From NCBI GenBank assembly GCA_963668605.1, contig OY764903.1:5642001-5706000 (forward strand): a stretch of 64,000 nt of DNA. The letters run 5' to 3'. Within the stretch, counting starts at the first letter, position 1; each line of letters opens with the position of its first letter. The position numbers were made by a program, and so were the translations under genes. The notes under the pieces were generated by a model. That model was not told the DNA's origin and ran no database searches. It saw nothing but the letters and a program-made list of their open reading frames with translations. The stretch is from G963668605 sp963668605 (lineage in GTDB: Bacteria > Acidobacteriota > Terriglobia > Bryobacterales > Bryobacteraceae). This document shows, one piece after another, positions 35,079-42,737 of the stretch.

Positions 35079-35480
35079 ATGATCTCGCATGAAACTCGCG
35101 TCCGCGTACGCTACGCGGAGACCGATCAGATGGGTGTAGTCTATCATTCCAACTACATGGTCTGGATGGAAGTGGGTCGCGTGGAACTCTACCGTTCCCT
35201 CGGCCTGCGCTATCGCGACATGGAGCGGGACGGCCTGCTGCTCGCGGTGGCCGAGATCAACTGCCGCTACATTTCGCCCGCGCATTATGACGACGAAGTG
35301 ACCATCAAAGCCTCGATCGAAAAGGTGACCACCCGCATGGTGAGCTTCGATTACGAGATGCGCACCGTCGAGGATGGACGCCTGCTTGCGACCGGCACGA
35401 CACGGCATATTTTTTGCGATCGCGAGCTGAAGAGGACCAAACTCGGAGACAAATATCAGGTGGCGTTCGGACTCGTGTAG
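35079..35480 (+). CDS. Acyl-CoA thioesterase, YbgC/FadM-like (4HBT hotdog)
   Basis: The start at 35079 has AGAAGG just upstream; the longer frame from 34782 overlaps aroC and is not used. The 133-residue single hotdog domain has VRVRYAETDQMGVVYHSNYM, with the catalytic Asp in Y-x-E-T-D-x-M-G-V-V-Y-H. It probably hydrolyses short or medium acyl-CoAs. It stands alone between aroC (divergent) and the his operon leader. Confidence 0.92.
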   Translation: MISHETRVRVRYAETDQMGVVYHSNYMVWMEVGRVELYRSLGLRYRDMERDGLLLAVAEINCRYISPAHYDDEVTIKASIEKVTTRMVSFDYEMRTVEDGRLLATGTTRHIFCDRELKRTKLGDKYQVAFGLV

Positions 35481-35705
35481 CGGGCTTACTGTGCGTGGAT
35501 GCGCGCAAAAAAGCGCTTCGAGCAACTGCGGCAACGGTAGGCGGCAAATCCAAGAACACGCAACAGGCGGGAGAACAGGTCATCCATTCTTGAGGGTCGC
35601 GTATCGCTCGAATCGCACTTTTTGCATCTGACTCGTGCCTGCATTTGTATGCCCCCACTCTATCATTTCCAATACGGAGCGCGGCCAGCGCTTATTGAAT
35701 TCGGA

Positions 35706-35716
35706 TCTGCTATACT
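35706..35716 (+). promoter_or_regulatory. Probable his operon promoter (extended -10)
   Basis: TGC TATACT (-10 at 35711-35716) lies 10 bases before the leader peptide ATG. A good -35 at 17 bases is not visible, but the TGn extension can compensate. Confidence 0.45.
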
Positions 35717-35726
35717 GGTCTTTTCC

Positions 35727-35804
35727 ATGAGCACGCAGCCCCGCGTAAGGCATCATCACCTCAGCCATCATCGGCACTCCATGCCGCGACGGGTTGCTCT
35801 GTAA
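35727..35804 (+). CDS. His-rich leader peptide of the histidine operon
   Basis: A 25-codon reading frame gives MSTQPRVRHHHLSHHRHSMP..., with six His codons among ten consecutive codons, followed by a stop at 35802. It lies between a promoter-like sequence and a strong terminator in front of hisI. This is the layout of a classical transcription attenuator, in which ribosome stalling at His codons under histidine starvation prevents terminator formation. Leader peptides this short are normally left out of annotation. Confidence 0.85.
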   Translation: MSTQPRVRHHHLSHHRHSMPRRVAL

Positions 35805-35830
35805 TTTTCTGATTCGAGATTGGAAGAGGA

Positions 35831-35858
35831 AGCCCGCCGCAGGTTCGGCGGGCTTTTT
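35831..35858 (+). terminator. Attenuator terminator of the histidine operon
   Basis: Perfect 9-bp stem AGCCCGCCG/CGGCGGGCT (35831-35839 and 35846-35854) with a six-base loop, followed by a run of T. It lies 27 bases after the leader stop codon and 19 bases before the hisI ATG. Confidence 0.88.
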
Positions 35859-35876
35859 CCGTTTGGGCACAATAAA

Positions 35877-36257
35877 ATGAAACTGGACTTCAGCAAGTTG
35901 GATGGATTGGTCAGCGCCGTCATTCAGGACGAGGCCACGGGTCGCGTTCTGATGGTCGGGTTCATGAATGAAGAGGCGTTCCGGTTGACAGTCGAGACGG
36001 GCTTCGCCACGTTCTACAGCCGCACGCGCAATAAGCTTTGGATGAAGGGTGAAAGCTCCGGCCACAAACTGGTGGTAAAGGAGATTTTCACCGACTGCGA
36101 CATCGACACCGTGCTGCTGAAGGTGGAGGCTCTCGGGCCGGGCGTTTGCCATGAAGGCTATGAGAGTTGCTTTTTCCGTAAGCTCGAGAACGGCGAATGG
36201 ACCGTGAAGGGTACGAAGAGCTTCGACCCGAAGGCGATCTATGGAGGCAAGGCATGA
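35877..36257 (+). CDS. hisI: Phosphoribosyl-AMP cyclohydrolase
   Basis: From the ATG at 35877 the product is 126 residues. It shows MVGFMNEEAFRLTVETG, FYSRTRNKLWMKGESSGH, the Asp/Cys metal site in FTDCDID and GVCHEGYESCFFR. It is the cyclohydrolase only, third step of histidine synthesis; the HisE pyrophosphatase domain often fused to it is missing. First structural gene after the attenuator, overlapping hisG by four bases. Confidence 0.96.
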   Translation: MKLDFSKLDGLVSAVIQDEATGRVLMVGFMNEEAFRLTVETGFATFYSRTRNKLWMKGESSGHKLVVKEIFTDCDIDTVLLKVEALGPGVCHEGYESCFFRKLENGEWTVKGTKSFDPKAIYGGKA

Positions 36258-37123
36258 AGCTGAAACTGGGCATTCCAAAAGGCAGCCTTGAAAACGCTAC
36301 GGTAGATCTGTTCCGCCGGGCTGGATTCAACATCAACGTGACCAGCCGCTCGTACTTTCCCAGCATCGACGACCCGGACATCGAATGCATGTTGATCCGT
36401 GCGCAGGAGATGGCGCGCTATGTCGAAGACGGCGTGCTCGATGCCGGGCTCACAGGACTCGACTGGGTGATCGAGAACGATGCGCAGGTCGCGAAGATTG
36501 CCGATCTGATCTACGCCAAGCAGAGCTTTGGCAAGGTTCGTTGGGTGCTCGCCGTGCCGGAGTCTTCGCTGGTCAAAACGGTGAAGGATCTGGAAGGCAA
36601 AGTCATCGCCACGGAGTTGGTCGGGGCCACCAAACGCTATCTGGCCGCGAATGGCGTCAGCGCCAAAGTGGAGTTCAGTTGGGGCGCTACCGAAGTGAAG
36701 CCGCCCGTGCTGGCCGACGCAATCGTCGAGGTGACCGAAACCGGCTCATCGCTGCGTGCCAATAATCTGCGCATCGTCGAGACGATTCTCGAGTCGAACA
36801 CGCAACTCATCGCCAATCTCGAATCCGTAAAAGACGACTGGAAACGGCGCAAGCTGGACGATATAAAGATGCTGCTCGAAAGCGCGATCAACGCTCTCGG
36901 CAAAGTCGGACTGATGATGAATGTCCGCAAACAGGATCTGCAGGTCGTGTTGGCCGTGCTGCCCGCTTTGAAGAAGCCCACCATCTCGACGCTCAGCGAT
37001 GAAGAGTGGCTGGCGGTGAATACAATTCTCGACGAATCGACTGTGCGCACGATCATCCCGCGCCTGAAGGACGCGGGCGCGCAGGGCATCGTCGAATACC
37101 CGTTGAACAAGATTGTGATGTGA
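36254..37123 (+). CDS. hisG: ATP phosphoribosyltransferase, long form
   Basis: The ATG at 36254 overlaps the hisI stop (ATGA). The 289 residues cover the catalytic domains (LKLGIPKGSLEN, then DAGLTGLDWV, then the PRPP loop in ELVGATKRYLA) and a C-terminal ACT-like domain (GLMMNVRKQDLQVVLAVLPA) that gives histidine feedback inhibition in the long HisG form. It needs no HisZ. First committed step of histidine synthesis. Confidence 0.96.
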   Translation: MKLKLGIPKGSLENATVDLFRRAGFNINVTSRSYFPSIDDPDIECMLIRAQEMARYVEDGVLDAGLTGLDWVIENDAQVAKIADLIYAKQSFGKVRWVLAVPESSLVKTVKDLEGKVIATELVGATKRYLAANGVSAKVEFSWGATEVKPPVLADAIVEVTETGSSLRANNLRIVETILESNTQLIANLESVKDDWKRRKLDDIKMLLESAINALGKVGLMMNVRKQDLQVVLAVLPALKKPTISTLSDEEWLAVNTILDESTVRTIIPRLKDAGAQGIVEYPLNKIVM

Positions 37124-37124
37124 C

Positions 37125-38366
37125 ATGATACGAACCGTTGAAGTCACGCAAGTGGGCCGCCTGCTGGCCCGAAAAGCCGCGCGCTTCGCGGAAGCTGAGG
37201 CGATCGTGCGGCCGATTCTGGAAGCCGTGCGCAAGCGCGGCGATGCGGCGCTGATGGAGTACGCGCGCCGCTTCGACGGCCTCACGCGCAAGAGTGTGGC
37301 AGTGCCGGAAGCGGAGTTGGCCGCGGCGGCAAAGCAACTCAGCCCCGCTTTCCGCGGCGCAGTGAAAACAGCATCGAGGAACGTGCGTGCGTTTGCGAAA
37401 TTGCAATTGCCGCAGGCGCGGACGGCGCTGGTCTCGCCCGGATTGCGTCTGGGACAGATCGTGCGGCCGCTTGATACAGTGGCGGCTTACATCCCCGCGG
37501 GCCGCTATCCGTTGCCTTCAACGTTGCTTATGACAGTGATCCCGGCGCAAGTGGCCGGAGTCCGCAACGTGTGCGTGGCTTCGCCGCGGGCTGTGCCGGA
37601 GATTTTCGGAACGGCCGCGTTGCTCAAGGCCACCCGCGTCTTCGAGATGGGCGGAGCGCAGGCCATCGCGGCCTTCGCGTTCGGCACAAAGACCGTACCG
37701 CGGGCCGACCGAATTGTGGGTCCGGGCAACATCTACGTCGCCGCGGCGAAGAAACTGCTGGCCGGCGAGGTCGGCATTGACTTTGTCGCCGGTCCGACCG
37801 AGATCTTAATCATTGCCGAAGACGGCGATCCGCGCTGGCTGGCCGCCGACATGCTGGCGCAGGCCGAACACGACGTCGAAGCTTCCGCCATCCTGCTGAC
37901 GCGTTCAAAGCGGCTCGCCGCAGCAGTGGCCCGCGAAATCGAAACGCAACTTGCGACATTGCCGACAGCGGCCGTCGCGCGCAAGGCCATCGACAAAAAC
38001 AGTGCCATCATTCTGGTCGAATCCCTGGAGCAGGCTGTCGAGCTGTCGAACCGTTTCGCGCCCGAGCATCTGAGCATTCCCGATGCGAAACTGTTGAGCC
38101 GCATTCAACACGCGGGTAGCGTCTTCGTGGGACCGTCGAGTCCGGAGGCGGCGGGCGATTACGCTTCGGGCCCCAACCATGTGCTGCCCACATCGGGGGC
38201 GGCGCGAGTGCGCGGAGGACTCTCTGCCGCGGATTTTGTGAAGGTGATCTCAGTGCAGGAATTGTCGCAGGCTGCCTTGAAAAGACTGGCGCCCGCGATT
38301 ACAACGCTAGCGCGCGCGGAAGGACTTGAAGCACATGCGCGCAGCGTGGAGGTGCGTGTTGGCTAA
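37125..38366 (+). CDS. hisD: Histidinol dehydrogenase
   Basis: The product is 413 residues. It shows YIPAGRYPLPSTLLMTVIPA, GPGNIYVAAAKKL, AGPTEILIIAE and the zinc/catalytic region MLAQAEHD, plus PEHLSI further on. It oxidises histidinol to histidine in two NAD-dependent steps. One base separates it from hisG, and hisC starts before its stop. Confidence 0.97.
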   Translation: MIRTVEVTQVGRLLARKAARFAEAEAIVRPILEAVRKRGDAALMEYARRFDGLTRKSVAVPEAELAAAAKQLSPAFRGAVKTASRNVRAFAKLQLPQARTALVSPGLRLGQIVRPLDTVAAYIPAGRYPLPSTLLMTVIPAQVAGVRNVCVASPRAVPEIFGTAALLKATRVFEMGGAQAIAAFAFGTKTVPRADRIVGPGNIYVAAAKKLLAGEVGIDFVAGPTEILIIAEDGDPRWLAADMLAQAEHDVEASAILLTRSKRLAAAVAREIETQLATLPTAAVARKAIDKNSAIILVESLEQAVELSNRFAPEHLSIPDAKLLSRIQHAGSVFVGPSSPEAAGDYASGPNHVLPTSGAARVRGGLSAADFVKVISVQELSQAALKRLAPAITTLARAEGLEAHARSVEVRVG

Positions 38367-39411
38367 CCTGAAGCCCAGAGACGCCGTGCTGCGCATGGCT
38401 CCGTACTCGCCGCCGACGGGCGACCGGTCCGGCAAGTTACGGCTCGATTTCAACGAAAACACTGTGGGCGCATCGCCCAACGTCGTCCAGTTTCTGCGCG
38501 ACAAACTCGATGCCAATACGCTTTCGGTATACCCCGAATACACCGAAGCGAAGCAAGAGGTGGCTCACTTTTTCGGCGTGGAGCCGGAAGAGATGATCTT
38601 CACCAACGGCACCGACGAGGCGATCCAGGTACTCATCAATACGTATCTGGACGACGGCGACGACGTACTGCTGCTGAAGCCCTCGTATGCGATGTACCGC
38701 TTCTATGCCGAACTGGCTGGCGCCTCGATTCGCGAAATCGAGTACAGCGGCGAAGATCTGGCATTCCCGCTGGCGGCCGTGCTAACCTCGATCCGCCCCG
38801 ACACCCGCGCGGTGCTGATCGCCAATCCCAACAACCCGACCGGCACCGCCATCGAGCTGGCATCCGTTCTGCAAATTCTCCAACGCGCACCGAGCGCCGC
38901 GGTTTTGATCGACGAAGCCTACTTCGAGTTCCACGGCGTGACGGCGCTGGGGCTGCTTTCCGAGTATCCAAATCTTTTCGTAAGCCGCACCTTCTCGAAG
39001 GTCTTCGGCATGGCGGCAATGCGCATGGGCTGCCTGTTTTCACAAGCGCAAAATGTCGCGTACCTGCACAAGGCGCAGTCGCCTTACTCCGTGAACACGA
39101 TGGCGGCGCTGGCCGTGCGTGCGGCGGTGCGGGACATGGCGTACGTCAGAGAGTACGTCGACGAAGTCCTGGCCGCGCGCGAATTGGTTTACGCGGGACT
39201 TGAACGCTTGAAGATCGCGTATGTTCCGAGCCAGGCGAACTTTGTGCTGTTCCGCGTCGGGGATCGCGCCATCGAGATCCGTGACAAACTGCGCTCCACC
39301 GGATTGTTGGTGCGCGACCGCAGCTATGAGCTGCCCGGCTGCGTCCGCGTCACGATCGGCACACGCGCGCAGGTGCAGCGTTTCCTCGACGAACTGGAGC
39401 GGATCTGGTGA
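38356..39411 (+). CDS. hisC: Histidinol-phosphate aminotransferase
   Basis: The likely start is GTG 38356 or TTG 38359, both just after GGAGG at 38348 and inside the end of hisD. The product is about 350 residues. This fold-type I PLP enzyme shows LDFNENTVGASP, NPNNPTG, DEAYFEF and the PLP lysine in SRTFSKVFGMAAMRMG. It transaminates imidazole-acetol phosphate. It overlaps the HAD phosphatase gene by four bases. Confidence 0.95.
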   Translation: MLANLKPRDAVLRMAPYSPPTGDRSGKLRLDFNENTVGASPNVVQFLRDKLDANTLSVYPEYTEAKQEVAHFFGVEPEEMIFTNGTDEAIQVLINTYLDDGDDVLLLKPSYAMYRFYAELAGASIREIEYSGEDLAFPLAAVLTSIRPDTRAVLIANPNNPTGTAIELASVLQILQRAPSAAVLIDEAYFEFHGVTALGLLSEYPNLFVSRTFSKVFGMAAMRMGCLFSQAQNVAYLHKAQSPYSVNTMAALAVRAAVRDMAYVREYVDEVLAARELVYAGLERLKIAYVPSQANFVLFRVGDRAIEIRDKLRSTGLLVRDRSYELPGCVRVTIGTRAQVQRFLDELERIW

Positions 39412-40097
39412 TACACAAACCGACGGTCGTCTTCGACATGGATGGCGTGCTTGTGGATGTGACCGAATCCTACCGCGAAGCGACCGTGCGCACCGTTCAG
39501 CATTTTACCGGCAAAGAGATCGAGCGCGCCTTGATTCAGGAGTACAAGAACTCGGGTGGCTATAACAACGACTGGAAGCTATCGCAGAAGATCGCGGCAG
39601 ACCTCGGCGTTCCCGTCGCCTACGACAGCGTCGTGGAATACTTCAATCAGATTTTCCTCTTCGCCGGCGAGCGCAGCCTGATTTATCGCGAAGAATGGAT
39701 TGCGAAACCGGGGTTGCTGGAGCGCATCGGCGAGCACTTCGACTTCGCCATTTACACCGGGCGGTTGCGCATCGAGGCCGACGTCACGCTCAAGCGGTTT
39801 GCGAACGGTCTGTGTTTCGATCCGATCGTTTGTGCCGATGACGTCGAACACGGCAAGCCACACCCCGAGGGCCTGCTCAAGATCGCAGCCCTGTTCCCTG
39901 GACGCAAGCTCTGGTATGTGGGCGACACCGTGGACGACGCGCGCTGCGGCCGGTCCGCCGGCGTCGATTTCATTGGGGTGGCGGGGTGTGGACCCGGCTC
40001 GCGCGAACTTAGCGAACTTCTGCTTGCGGAGAATGCGGCCGCCGTACTGCCGAGCATCAATGAACTGGAAAACGTCTTGGAAGGAGTAGGTCAGTGA
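39408..40097 (+). CDS. HAD-family phosphatase in the his operon, candidate histidinol-phosphatase
   Basis: The 229-residue protein is HAD superfamily subfamily IA: motif I FDMDGVLVD with both Asp residues, motif II FAIYTGR, Lys in HGKPHPEG and motif IV VGDTVDDARCGRSAG. It is embedded between hisC and hisB with four-base overlaps on both sides (ATG/GTG within the preceding stop). No other histidinol-phosphate phosphatase is in the operon, and HisB here has only the dehydratase domain. The inferred role is therefore histidinol-phosphate hydrolysis; the sequence alone cannot prove the substrate. Confidence 0.9.
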   Translation: MIHKPTVVFDMDGVLVDVTESYREATVRTVQHFTGKEIERALIQEYKNSGGYNNDWKLSQKIAADLGVPVAYDSVVEYFNQIFLFAGERSLIYREEWIAKPGLLERIGEHFDFAIYTGRLRIEADVTLKRFANGLCFDPIVCADDVEHGKPHPEGLLKIAALFPGRKLWYVGDTVDDARCGRSAGVDFIGVAGCGPGSRELSELLLAENAAAVLPSINELENVLEGVGQ

Positions 40098-40681
40098 GGA
40101 CCGCAAAACTGCAACGCGACACCAAAGAGACGCGGATTGGCGGTTCGCTCAAGATTGAGGGCCGCGGGCGCTACGAGATTTCGACGGGCATCCGTTTCTT
40201 CGATCACATGCTCGAATTGTTCGCCAAGCATGGCGGCTTCGACCTGGCGCTACGGGCCGACGGCGATCTCGATGTCGACCAACACCACACCGTCGAAGAC
40301 GTGGGCATCGTGCTGGGGCAGCTCTTCGCGCAAGCGCTCGGCGATCGCAAGGGGATCAACCGCGCAGGCTATTTCGTGTTGCCTATGGACGAAACGCTCG
40401 CCGTGGTGGCCGTCGACATGGGCGGACGTCCCGCGCTGGTTTATAAGGATCTGGTGAAGGTTCGGATGGTGGGCGACCTGCAAACGGAACTCGTCGAAGA
40501 TTTCTTTGGCGGCTTTGTGAATCACGCGGGAGCGAACCTGCATGTGAAGGTGATGTACGGGCGCTCCAATCATCACAAGATTGAAGCGGTGTTCAAGTGC
40601 TTCGCGCGCGCGATGAAGTTCGCCTGCTCGAAAGATCAACGGCTCAAAGACGAATTGCCATCCACCAAGGGTCTGTTATGA
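40094..40681 (+). CDS. hisB: Imidazoleglycerol-phosphate dehydratase
   Basis: The product is 195 residues, the monofunctional length. It has the two manganese-binding HHxxE motifs: HHTVEDVG and NHHKIEAVFK, plus RFFDHMLELFAKHGGFDL near the N-terminus. It dehydrates imidazole-glycerol phosphate. It begins with GTG overlapping the HAD gene stop. Confidence 0.97.
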   Translation: MRTAKLQRDTKETRIGGSLKIEGRGRYEISTGIRFFDHMLELFAKHGGFDLALRADGDLDVDQHHTVEDVGIVLGQLFAQALGDRKGINRAGYFVLPMDETLAVVAVDMGGRPALVYKDLVKVRMVGDLQTELVEDFFGGFVNHAGANLHVKVMYGRSNHHKIEAVFKCFARAMKFACSKDQRLKDELPSTKGLL

Positions 40682-41271
40682 TTGCGATTCTCGACTACGG
40701 CGCGGGCAATCTACGGTCCGTGGAGAATACGCTGGGCGCTATCGGTGCGAGCTATCAGCTTGTGCGCGACGCGGCCGGATTGCGGCAAGCGACGAAGATC
40801 ATCCTGCCCGGAGTTGGCCATTTCGGGCAGATGCTGCGCGCGCTCGACGATATGGATGTGCGCGACGCATTGAAGGAACGTATCGGCGCGAACGTGCCGT
40901 TTCTGGGCATCTGTCTAGGCCTGCAAGCGCTGTTCGAGAAGAGCGAAGAGGCGCCCGAACTTGCCGGACTTGGGCTCTTCGAAGGCACGGTGAAGCGTTT
41001 CCCTGCCGGAGCCCGCGTGCCGCACATGGGCTGGAACGATTTGACGGAAGTGCGCGAATCGCGTCTGCTGAAAAACGTGGGCGCGCATCCGTTCGTATAC
41101 TTTGCGCACAGCTATTTTGCTCCGGTGGTTTCCGCCACCGCCGCGACATGCACATACACAAACGCGTACACGGCGGTGCTCGAGTGGAACAACATTTTCG
41201 GCGTGCAATTCCATCCTGAAAAATCCGGACCGCTCGGCCTGCGGATCGTCAAGAACTTCGTGGATCTCTAA
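40678..41271 (+). CDS. hisH: Imidazole glycerol phosphate synthase, glutaminase subunit
   Basis: The ATG at 40678 overlaps the hisB stop; the upstream part of the frame lies inside hisB. The 197-residue class I glutamine amidotransferase has the catalytic Cys in FLGICLGLQALFE and the His-Glu pair in VQFHPEKSG. It delivers ammonia to HisF, encoded next. Confidence 0.96.
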   Translation: MIAILDYGAGNLRSVENTLGAIGASYQLVRDAAGLRQATKIILPGVGHFGQMLRALDDMDVRDALKERIGANVPFLGICLGLQALFEKSEEAPELAGLGLFEGTVKRFPAGARVPHMGWNDLTEVRESRLLKNVGAHPFVYFAHSYFAPVVSATAATCTYTNAYTAVLEWNNIFGVQFHPEKSGPLGLRIVKNFVDL

Positions 41272-41274
41272 ACG

Positions 41275-42039
41275 ATGCTGGCAAAACGTATTATTCCCTG
41301 TCTCGACGTCACCGCGGGCCGCGTGGTGAAAGGCGTGAATTTCGTAAACCTGCGCGACGCGGGCGATCCCGTCGAACTGGCTGGCCGTTACAACCAGCAA
41401 GGCGCCGACGAACTGGTCTTCCTCGACATCACCGCTTCGAGCGATGCGCGCGAGACGATGGCCGGCGTCGTCGCACGAACCGCGCGCGAAGTCTTTATCC
41501 CGCTGACCGTGGGCGGCGGCATACGATCGATTGCCGACGGGCGGCGCATCTTGATGGCCGGCGCCGACAAGGTGAGCGTGAACACGGCGGCGGTGCGGCG
41601 GCCGGAGTTGATCACGGAACTCAGCAACGAGTTTGGCTCACAGGCCGTAGTGCTGGCGATCGACGCCAAGCGGCGCTCGCCCGATGCCTGGAACGTATAT
41701 ACGCGCGGCGGCCGCGACGACGAGGGCATCGATGCCGTTGAGTGGGCGCAGCGCGGCGAGGCTCTTGGCGCGGGCGAGATCCTGCTCACCTCGATGGACA
41801 CCGACGGCGTGCAGACTGGTTTCGACTGCAAAATGACGAGGGCCGTCTCGCGCGCCACGCACATCCCCGTGATCGCTTCGGGCGGCGCGGGCAGCCCCGA
41901 GGATTTCCTGCGAGTGCTCACCGATGGCGAAGCGGACGCGGCGCTCGCCGCCTCTATCTTTCATTTCGGAACCTACACTGTGGCCGATCTCAAGGAGTTC
42001 CTCGCCAGCCACAATATCCCGGTAAGGACCAACGCATGA
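41275..42039 (+). CDS. hisF: Imidazole glycerol phosphate synthase, cyclase subunit
   Basis: The product is 254 residues, a beta/alpha barrel with the N-terminal catalytic Asp in RIIPCLDVTAGRVVKGVNF and the second in LAIDAKRR; the phosphate sites GGGIRS and ASGGAGSPED are present. It makes IGP and AICAR with HisH. Confidence 0.97.
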   Translation: MLAKRIIPCLDVTAGRVVKGVNFVNLRDAGDPVELAGRYNQQGADELVFLDITASSDARETMAGVVARTAREVFIPLTVGGGIRSIADGRRILMAGADKVSVNTAAVRRPELITELSNEFGSQAVVLAIDAKRRSPDAWNVYTRGGRDDEGIDAVEWAQRGEALGAGEILLTSMDTDGVQTGFDCKMTRAVSRATHIPVIASGGAGSPEDFLRVLTDGEADAALAASIFHFGTYTVADLKEFLASHNIPVRTNA

Positions 42040-42737
42040 TTATTCCCTGTATCGATCTGATGGACGGGAAGGTGGTCCAGCTTGTGCAGGGCCGCGACAA
42101 AGCGCTCGAAGGCGACGCTCCGCTGGAGATGTTGAAAAAGTTTGCCGCATTTCCGGAGATCCAGGTCATCGACCTCGATGCCGCCATGGGCCGGGGCTCG
42201 AACGATGCGCTGGTGGAGTTGCTTGCCTCCAAGGCCGTGACGCGCGTGGGCGGCGGAGTGCGCACGGCTGCTCGCGCCGTACAGTTGGTGCGCCAGGGAG
42301 CGAGCAAAGTCATCATCGGCACCGCGGCATTTGGCCCGAACGGCGCCAATGCGGAGTTTCTGCGCCAGGCTGTGGAAGCAGTCGGCAAGGACTGCCTGCG
42401 CATCGCGCTCGATTCAAAAAACGGACGCATCGTCGTGAAGGGCTGGCAGGAGTCGCTGCACCTGAATGCCGAAGAAATTCTGCACGAGATGGAACCCTAT
42501 TGCGGCGGCTTCCTATGCACCTACGTCGACAAAGAGGGCATGCTGCAAGGCACGGATCTCGACTGGTTTCGCCGTTTGCGCGCCGCAACTGCGCTTGAGA
42601 TTACCGCGGCGGGTGGCATCACGACGCTCGACGATGTGCATGCTCTGCTCGACATGGACATCCACGCCGCGCTGGGCATGGCGATTTACACCGGCAGGCT
42701 GGATCTCGAAGAACTCGCCAAGCTGAACCGCAGTTAA
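42036..42737 (+). CDS. hisA: ProFAR isomerase
   Basis: The ATG at 42036 overlaps the hisF stop. The 233-residue barrel has Asp in IIPCIDLMDGKVVQL and Asp in RIALDSKNGR, with GGGVRT and AAGGITT as phosphate-binding loops. The sequence (LDAAMGRGSN, GWQESL) is a somewhat divergent HisA. It is the last gene of the operon; its stop overlaps the stop of the convergent VWFA gene. Confidence 0.93.
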   Translation: MIIPCIDLMDGKVVQLVQGRDKALEGDAPLEMLKKFAAFPEIQVIDLDAAMGRGSNDALVELLASKAVTRVGGGVRTAARAVQLVRQGASKVIIGTAAFGPNGANAEFLRQAVEAVGKDCLRIALDSKNGRIVVKGWQESLHLNAEEILHEMEPYCGGFLCTYVDKEGMLQGTDLDWFRRLRAATALEITAAGGITTLDDVHALLDMDIHAALGMAIYTGRLDLEELAKLNRS

